A stretch of 64,000 bases of DNA from Ulota crispa. Taxonomy: Eukaryota; Streptophyta; Bryopsida; Orthotrichales; Orthotrichaceae. Shown piece by piece: positions 56,476 to 64,000 of the stretch. The position numbers and the translations under genes were made by a program. The number at the start of each line of letters is the position of its first letter. Position 1 is the stretch's first letter. The stretch lies in contig OY987247.1 of the NCBI GenBank assembly GCA_963920765.1, positions 5,800,471 through 5,864,470 on the forward strand, written 5' to 3'. Under the pieces are notes generated by a model, which was not told where the DNA came from, searched no databases, and worked only from the letters and a program-made list of their open reading frames with translations.

Positions 56476-59400
56476 GTCATGGCATGTCAGTGGCGGGGAA
56501 ATATTCTATTCGGGTTTTCGTTGGGTACTTTGAGAGCTGAGTCAGCATTTGGGTGTTCTTAGAGCAACATCAATCACCCCAAGACAGGGAATGGGACCAG
56601 GGTTCGGGGAGAAATTCTAGCTTCACCGGTTGAGATCCGGCATTTAACCGGATTTTGACTATAAATTATTTTTTGGTAAAATTATTAAATTTTTATTGTA
56701 AGTGCATTATATTTAGATTTTTTGTAAAAAAGGATCCGTTTTTATCTGGTAGTTTCAAGTTTGAATTAGGTTATTTGCAATTCTAACCGGCTGCCACTAC
56801 ACTAACTACTAATTCTCCCCAAATTTTGAATGGGAATGTGAGGGGATGGGGATTGTAACTTCATTTTTGTCAATGATGGGGTTGGTTATGTGGGAGTTGG
56901 AGGTACTTTTATGGCTCCAATGGAACCACAAGTCCACAACAACGTATAACTAGGAAAGGGGCTTGTCAAAACTACTTACCTCTTTGCATGGTAAATTTGT
57001 TGATGCCCTTGGACTTCCCCCCTTTGTAGTGTGTGCTTAAATGTCACAATGGACTATACAAATCAAGTTTTTGCAAAAGCAAAGAATTTTTCTTTGGAGG
57101 AAGAGGAGGAATATTTGTGCTTCATTATTTTTGCACATTTCACAGGATCTAATTGTAGACCACGAGCAACGCATAGGAGCTTTTTGGAGATAAATTTACA
57201 TTCATTGTACTCCTAAAATCCCAATGATCTTTGTAATGTCAAATTTGAAGATTTTTTATATCACATCTCATGTATTCTCTTTTGATATTATCACTCAAGT
57301 ATAATTTGAAAACTTACGCAAATATTAACTTTGCATTCTATCTAACATATAAAAAAAATCTTAATGAGATTTTAATGGTAAATGCATTGCGTAGCAAGTG
57401 TTAACTGCTATTAAGTGTTACCACAATCACAATGACTTCTATATTATCACATTTGCATTTTCAATTCCACTTCTTGTGATATTGCAAATTTGAGTCTTGT
57501 GATATTACAACTCTAGATCTTGTAATATCACATTTATAATCTTTATGATATTATCATATAGATTTATTTTAAAAACTTAGTAAAATGTTTATTTTGCATT
57601 ATATGTCACATATGAAGATTTTTTTAAAATCTAATTATAAATATATAGGATAACAAGTGCCAATTGTTAATTATCAATAAAAAGAACTGAGTAGAAAATT
57701 AGATCAACTTCCACATTCATGGTACACAAAATAGTTTAACTTGCACACAAATAATTTGTATTTACTAAATTCCCTAATTAGAATGATTGCAACAATTGGT
57801 TTCAACTTTTACAAAGATTTAAAAATGTGGAAACTTCTTATCAATGTAGCTATTACAACTTAATTTTAAAATTGCAAGTGCCAAAAATGATATAAAATTT
57901 AATTATTGATAGAATGAAAATACCCAAAAAATTGGTAATTTTTGTGTTGATGTAATAAAAATCTCAAAATCTTATATTAAATTACAAAAAATCATTATTA
58001 ATAGCATTTTTTATGATTGATGGTTTACAAAAATATAAAACATGCTATTTATGTGCTCAAAGTTTCAAAAATAATTTTCATATTTATTTTTATAAGAATA
58101 TCTCTTAGTTTTAACTTGAATTGTTACTCTAATTCAAAGTTCCTCTTGAAAATCTAACCAAACAGTTTAGAATCAAAATGTAAAAATAAAACCCTTCTGA
58201 CATGTTGTCTTTAGCTAATAAAATTGTTCAAAAATGAGTAATTTATTTTTATCAAATAATAAAAAAATGTAGTATTTTAGAGGTCTTTTTTTTATATACT
58301 TAAAACATTCTTCAATATAGATGTTAATATTTATTTAAATGATAAAAATTTTATTTTCATAATTTATTAAACTGATGGGAATGTTGAAATGTAAAAATCA
58401 TATAGACTTATAATTTTATTTTGCTGAAGATTGATCATTAATTTTTGCGACTTTTTAAACTTTACAAAAAATAATAATAGCTTTAATTGAATGTTTTTAT
58501 GTGTTTTTTAGATGTTAAATATGCACTTCAAGTATAAAAATATGACAAAAAGAATAAAACTAAAAATTACAATATTTTTCACAAATAAAATAAATAACAA
58601 AAAAAACATCAAAAAAATGTACATAAATGAAATATGACGTAACTAAAGCGTGCACAAACCTTAAACATGCAAATATCTCAAACTTTTGCAGCCATCTACT
58701 TAAAATGTCTTTTGCTACCATGAAATCTTCTTCTATGAGTAACATAAAAAGAAAAAAAAATGATTTGCACGTGAATACACAAGAATTTTTTTGATATTTT
58801 GATACACAAAGTATAAGTAATAATGTTTTAATTTTAATAGATATAAAAACAAAATATGGTATGAATGAAGTGAGGTAAAAGAAATAAATAAATAAATAAA
58901 ATAAAAATAGAGATGGTACAATGTGGTATTGTCTTGTATAGTAATAAAAATTATAAATATTTAAAATAATTTTTAAAATTAGAATCCAAAGTGACTATAT
59001 TTGTTGTATTTTTATTAATTTTTCTATTATCTTATTATTGTTTATAAAACACATTAAATAAATTTTAATGATACTTATATCTTAATATATGAAATTGTAT
59101 GTTATTATCAAAAAAAATTAACAACATGTTGGAGCAGCTTGAGAAACGTTTGAGAAATGACGTCGCCGCAACTTACAAGAAGGCTCTTGTAAATTGTCAT
59201 TGCTATATTTTCGCATGGATATCTACTACTTTTTATTACAAGAAAGTGATTTGTTAATTAAGAATCTCATAGTATTAGATAGAGCGAGTATGGCCAACGG
59301 TGCAATCATGCGATATGGATTGCTAGCATACAACTTGAAATCGAGAGTGGTAACATACACCTTGTTCAATACACAATGTTGATGATTTTGCAATAATGCC

Positions 59401-60340
59401 ATCCTAATGGCTTCTATTAGTGCAACTTATTGAATGACCTCTTAGTACGTAGAAGATGTTCACGTGCAAGGAAGTCTTGACTACCGTAACAGCACCTTTT
59501 GAGGTCATAAATCGACACAATTACATCAATAATGTTCAATAAGGTAGGAGCACATCATTGGAATGCTGAATCTAAAATTACACTTCAAAAAATCTATATA
59601 AAATTTGAATTGCGTAGATTAGTGAATTTAAAAACAAAAGATATCCTTGGATTCATGTTTGATAATCATAAATATAATCAAAATATTGTACAAAAATTAA
59701 AACAAAATAATTGTTGAACAAAATATCATTATAAAACTTAAAATTGTACTAACTATAAGCTTGTATTAATTTTGCATTGTTATGAAACATTGAAAAAATA
59801 TGAATGAATTAGAACTTCTACATAATATAAACAATTTAATTCAAGCAACATATTAACATAAAAAGCAACAATATTGGTTTATGAAACATGATATATTTAC
59901 AAAAAATGACAATAACACAGTTACAAGTAAAATTTACATTCATGTTTTTTTAAGTACATAAAACAAAAAGTTTTGTATATTAAATTTTTTAAATATCAAA
60001 TTTTTGTTATCTTACACAAATAAAAAAATTTAAACAAAGTATAATTAATTTCAAAATTAAAATACACAAAACATAAATTAATTTGCTAAAACTTCTCATT
60101 TATGTAAAAGTATTAATTGAAACAAAAAAATCAATAAAAAAATTTATTTAAAAATCAACTTCATAAAAAAAATGTATTCTCCATTTTACATCACTTAAAA
60201 AGTAAATTTCAAGGATAGTTATATATAAATGTTGTATTTACAATTTATGCATGAATGTGTATAAGCATTCAATAAATTTGTAGATAAAAAAATTTAATTT
60301 AATTATTTTTTTTAATAAACTAATATGTTTAATTAAAATT
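56476..60340. other. Very AT-rich intergenic DNA
   Basis: No gene is supported. About 57280-57410 is repeated in diverged form at about 57543-57675, and a CTTGTRATATYAC-like motif recurs several times between them. Confidence 0.4.
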
Positions 60341-60345
60341 TTAAT

Positions 60346-60347
60346 TA

Positions 60348-60434
<87 letters not shown>

Positions 60435-60689
60435 GAATATCATGCGGTCAAACTCAACAATTCCGTAGGTGAGGAGGACAATTCCGCAAAGCCCATCTTT
60501 AGTTCCACTTAAAAATAGAGTAGAGTACAAGTTCAACTAAAGTTATAAATAGAGTAAAGTAAAATCATCTACAACTCTTTACTAGATGTTAAGAACATGT
60601 CAATGACAATTGTACCATCGTTGGCAATTGCATGAGGATAGGGGGTGGAGGGCATAATCCCCGTGGTACAACAGGTAGTATTCTTGTAG
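60346..60689 (+). mobile_element. Decayed fourth Helitron copy
   Basis: About 60520-60680 matches the Helitron units at 15 kb in order: ATAGAGTAAAGTAAAATCA, ACTAGATGTTAA, AACATGTCA, GGCATAATCCC, GTGGTAC, and a worn hairpin and end (CAGGTAGTATTCTTGTAG). It has one GAGGATAGGGGG instead of a minisatellite. The expected 5' start (TATATATAATAG) coincides with an AT microsatellite. Confidence 0.6.
60347..60428. repeat. AT dinucleotide microsatellite
   Basis: About 40 uninterrupted AT units, apparently grown from the 5' end of the Helitron copy. Confidence 0.95.
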
Positions 60690-61394
60690 AGATTATTTGA
60701 TTTATTAGTATCACTTTTTACATGCAAAGCAATTCTTATTTAAATATACCTAAGAAAATAGAGCAATACAATAGATTCAAGGATGGATAGATCCTCTAAA
60801 GATTGTCTATTTCAAGTGGATGTGAAGGGATTTCATGTTGGATTGATGTGTGTAAGAATAGGATTGGTATGTGTGGGTGTTGGACTTGGATATGTAGGTT
60901 TTAAATTAAGGAAGTTAGCAAAAACACAACTACAAGAGCCAGAAAAGAAGATGGACAAAGAAGATTGGAATACGGATTGGAAAATGATCACAAGTGCAAC
61001 CAATAAGGACAAGAACAAACTCAACAATAAGCCATATCCTTGAAGACGTCATTTCATGCATATGGTCTTCTTTTGAAGAAGCTATATTTTTTCATGTAAA
61101 TATACACTTATTTTTTTTATAAAAATAGAAAACAATGTTTCTAATGCAAATCTCTATACTTACAGTCTAAGTATGCTTGTAATTTAAGCATTACGTTTTA
61201 TGAGAATATCATTGTGAAATGCACAAGGCATCAACAAGTGTCACCAAGTGTGGAGTACCAATATCCTTATCTATGAAATCTCTACTTCAACACCCTTATC
61301 TATGATATCTTAGAAAATCAACGCACTTTTATAATATTAATAATCAATGTTGTGTAAAACCTTGCAAATAGTACCATTCTATTGTTCCTTTGTT

Positions 61395-61399
<5 letters not shown>
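60690..61399. other. AT-rich intergenic DNA with an unsupported 86-residue frame
   Basis: The frame at 60783-61043 (start MDRSSKDCLFQVDVKGFHVG) has one hydrophobic span with alternating Gly/Val, then a Lys-rich tail. No family is recognised and no promoter or splice support is visible. Confidence 0.25.

Positions 61400-61400
<1 letters not shown>

Positions 61401-61465
<65 letters not shown>
61401..61465. repeat. AT dinucleotide microsatellite
   Basis: About 32 uninterrupted AT units, about 1 kb from the one at 60347-60428. Confidence 0.95.
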
Positions 61466-61470
<5 letters not shown>

Positions 61471-64000
61471 GGTGGGAAGTAGAAGTGGTTTCAGTAATAT
61501 TACAAAGATGCATACATAGTAATACCCAAGTGCTTTAAGTTTAGATGATACGTTTAAGTTTTCAAATTTAGATTTTTATATTTTTTATTATAAACTTTAA
61601 AGCTCAAGTTTCAAATTGTATTAATCCTTAAACGTCCATAGGGCATAGTATATACGCTGACGTATAATTGTCATTTGCTATCAATAAGAAATTTTAATTT
61701 GGGATCTCAAGTAGCTCATTAAAACCGCATTGATCTATTCTCCAACTTCTCTATTGGTCTCAACTATAGTAGAGGTGTGAATCCATTCCAAATATAAAAA
61801 AATACCCCATATTATACTGATCAAAGCGGCACTCTTAGACATTTAGGGGTTAATGAGGTGGTTTAAAAAAAAATGACTTAAAACATCAATATTGATGTTT
61901 TCACTTTGTAAAATAAAATTAATCTGTTATTGCTCTTGAGATATTAAACTAATTTGAACTCTTGTCTTCAATTTAATCTTGCTATACAAATAAACAATTA
62001 CTTTATATTTAATGCATACAATCTAGTATGACATATATACCCAATAAATTTATTTGACATTCATGTTAGTTTGAATTAAATATCAGCTTGATTAGAATGT
62101 TATATTTTATTTTATTTTAGAATAATGTTAATCAAAAAATATTTTATAGTTTTTGCAATAGTATTTTTGTCAATGCAAGAATATTCATCACATGCATTAG
62201 CTACTATTTCATATGCTAATATGCAAGTTGCAACAATTTACTTTCCAAGATTGACAATTCTGCATTTTTAAGAATATCACCTTCATAATTAAAGTATAAA
62301 TCAAACCAATACAAAATTACAACCTTTCAAAATAGTTCGCAACGCATTCTAAAATGTCAACAAAAATTTATATATTTACTCATAAAAGAAAGACAAAAAC
62401 AATTTAAAAAACAATTATGTTGCTTACTAACTCTTCTATTTACATTTATTAAAGAGTCTAATCAATTAACCACTTATATACTATTTTATAATTAAACTTT
62501 TAAAATTTGCTTCAATTTTTAATTTTTAATTTTTAAAATAAGTTCTTTTCCTAAAATATTCTAAAACAAAAAATAATTGCTTTTCCAAAGTTTGTTTAAA
62601 AAGTTTATAGCACAACAAACACAACAATTTGCAAGTCAAATAGCTTTGCATCAATTTTAATTTATATTAAATCCTTGCAATCTCTTAAATAAGTTGTAAT
62701 TAACCTTCACAATTGTAGTATGGTTTTAGAACAACCTAGGAAAAGGTTTCCTAATTGTAGTGATTTAGTTCGTTCAAGGAGATTGGTTAAATAGGCTTGC
62801 CCACTTATCCAATTTGATTAACAACCCACGGTAAAGGAAATTTATAACCTAATTGGTCCATGGTTATAAATAGAAGCTAATTGCTATTAATTATGCCCTC
62901 ACTCATAGATATGTCAAAGTTTAAGAATATTCAAATATATTGGTCAATTTGATCTTTATCCTTAAGCTTTCTCCTTGCTCCAATTTGCTTAGCTTTATCT
63001 TTTCTCCAAATTTACTCCCAATCTTTTGTTCTCCAAACACCAAGCTCGCAGCAAAATACTCCAATTTGGTCTTCCTTTATAATGGTTTCTACTCTTCTGC
63101 TCCTACTAGGAATTATTCCTCTCTATCTCTGTGGCAAGGACTCTCTGATTTGGTTTATAAGTCTTGTCACTTGTATTCCTTTTTACCCACTCGGGTCATA
63201 TCACTCACTCACAATTCTCACCTATCTAATTTGCTCTCCATATTCTTCCAATTAGTTGTAATTCTCTTGATTGTTAACATGTCTAATCTCACCAACTCAG
63301 ATATTTGTCTTTAAACACTCTTAATAAGCTTGTAAACCAAATACAAGCCAATCCAACCCATCTCACCATTTAGCTGTTATCTCTTAAATGCTCTCAAATT
63401 GGTTTAAAGATATATAAATACAACAACACCCAATTTGATAAGCTGGAACCATCAATTAACACCTAGAATTACACCCCAATTCAATGCACATGACAATTTT
63501 CAAACACAAGACCAATTAAACAATTCCACTTATAGTCATGCAAGAATTTGATTTGATAACTCCACACACACATATACTCATTTTTTCCATACAACAGGCA
63601 AATTAATCCAATTTAGCATAGTTTCTAAACAACTTGATTTTGAACCATAACACACATAAATCCAAATAACACATTCTCTTTTCAATTTGATCTCATAACT
63701 TATTCTACAACCAGAAATTCAAATTTCAACTATAAACACACATACACAACCTCACACAAGTAAACACCACATTACAAAATCTCTTCTTATATTCCTCATA
63801 CTTAGCATCGACGAGTTTTTAAAACATCAACAAAAACAAAGAAAATAAAAAGCAGCTGAATAGGCTAGACTTGCATGCTCATTCCTAGCAGTGGGTAAAA
63901 ACTTCATTGAAAACTCTCCTACTTGTAGTGCTTCCACCAACCTCCATAACCTCCTAATTGGCCATAACTTCCAAATAACATCATTTCCCACTGGCTCTAT
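61466..64000. other. AT-rich intergenic DNA, possible LTR-like promoter near 62.87 kb
   Basis: No gene is supported. At about 62866-62876 TTATAAATAG is followed by a pyrimidine-rich stretch of about 400 bp, which resembles the promoter and leader of an LTR, but no repeat partner or TG/CA ends were found. Confidence 0.3.

Noticed and set aside
62940-63314. 124-residue plus-strand open frame
   Set aside because: Leu/Ser/Phe-rich translation of a pyrimidine-rich tract that starts with TTG; no recognisable domain.

Overview
The window is nuclear DNA of a land plant (streptophyte). Two genes with many small GT-AG introns encode plant-type proteins: a PP2A B55 regulatory subunit and anaphase-promoting complex subunit 7. 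Around them are Ty1/copia and Ty3/gypsy retrotransposons, Helitrons and many MITEs. The intergenic DNA is AT-rich and full of nested transposons. The lineage cannot be fixed from the sequence alone; nothing points to grasses or Brassicaceae, and a non-seed plant is possible but unproven.

Region by region. 1-19 kb is a transposon nest with no convincing host gene. It holds a long-TIR foldback element (1044-1437), a broken copia element (2691-9780) with a gypsy solo LTR inside it (5157-6908), TA-flanked MITEs, hAT-type MITEs, a second foldback element (13636-14039) and three Helitrons head to tail (15013-16063). 19.05-29.62 kb is one complete-looking Ty3/gypsy element on the minus strand, with 2160-bp LTRs that appear identical and a 4-bp target duplication, so it is very young. 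Each LTR carries a tRNA-like segment with a B box. 29.6-32.5 kb is an old paralogue of parts of 1-10.4 kb and shows the empty site of the copia insertion.

33-56.5 kb is the gene-bearing part. It contains a possible small minus-strand gene (about 32.9-33.4 kb), an intronless GC-rich SCP/FCP1-type phosphatase on the plus strand (34441-35004), PP2A-B55 on the minus strand (37203-43501, 14 coding exons, 534 aa) and APC7 on the minus strand (50969-55929, 17 coding exons, 564 aa). The 44-51 kb gap between the last two holds MITEs of Tourist, CACTA and TA-flanked types. 56.5-64 kb is very AT-rich, with two AT microsatellites, a decayed fourth Helitron copy and no supported gene.

The host genes are not an operon or cluster. 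Loosely, all three touch protein phosphorylation and cell-cycle control: PP2A-B55 opposes CDK phosphorylation at mitotic exit, APC7 belongs to the ubiquitin ligase that destroys cyclins, and SCP-type phosphatases act on phospho-Ser/Thr proteins. Their neighbourhood is probably chance.
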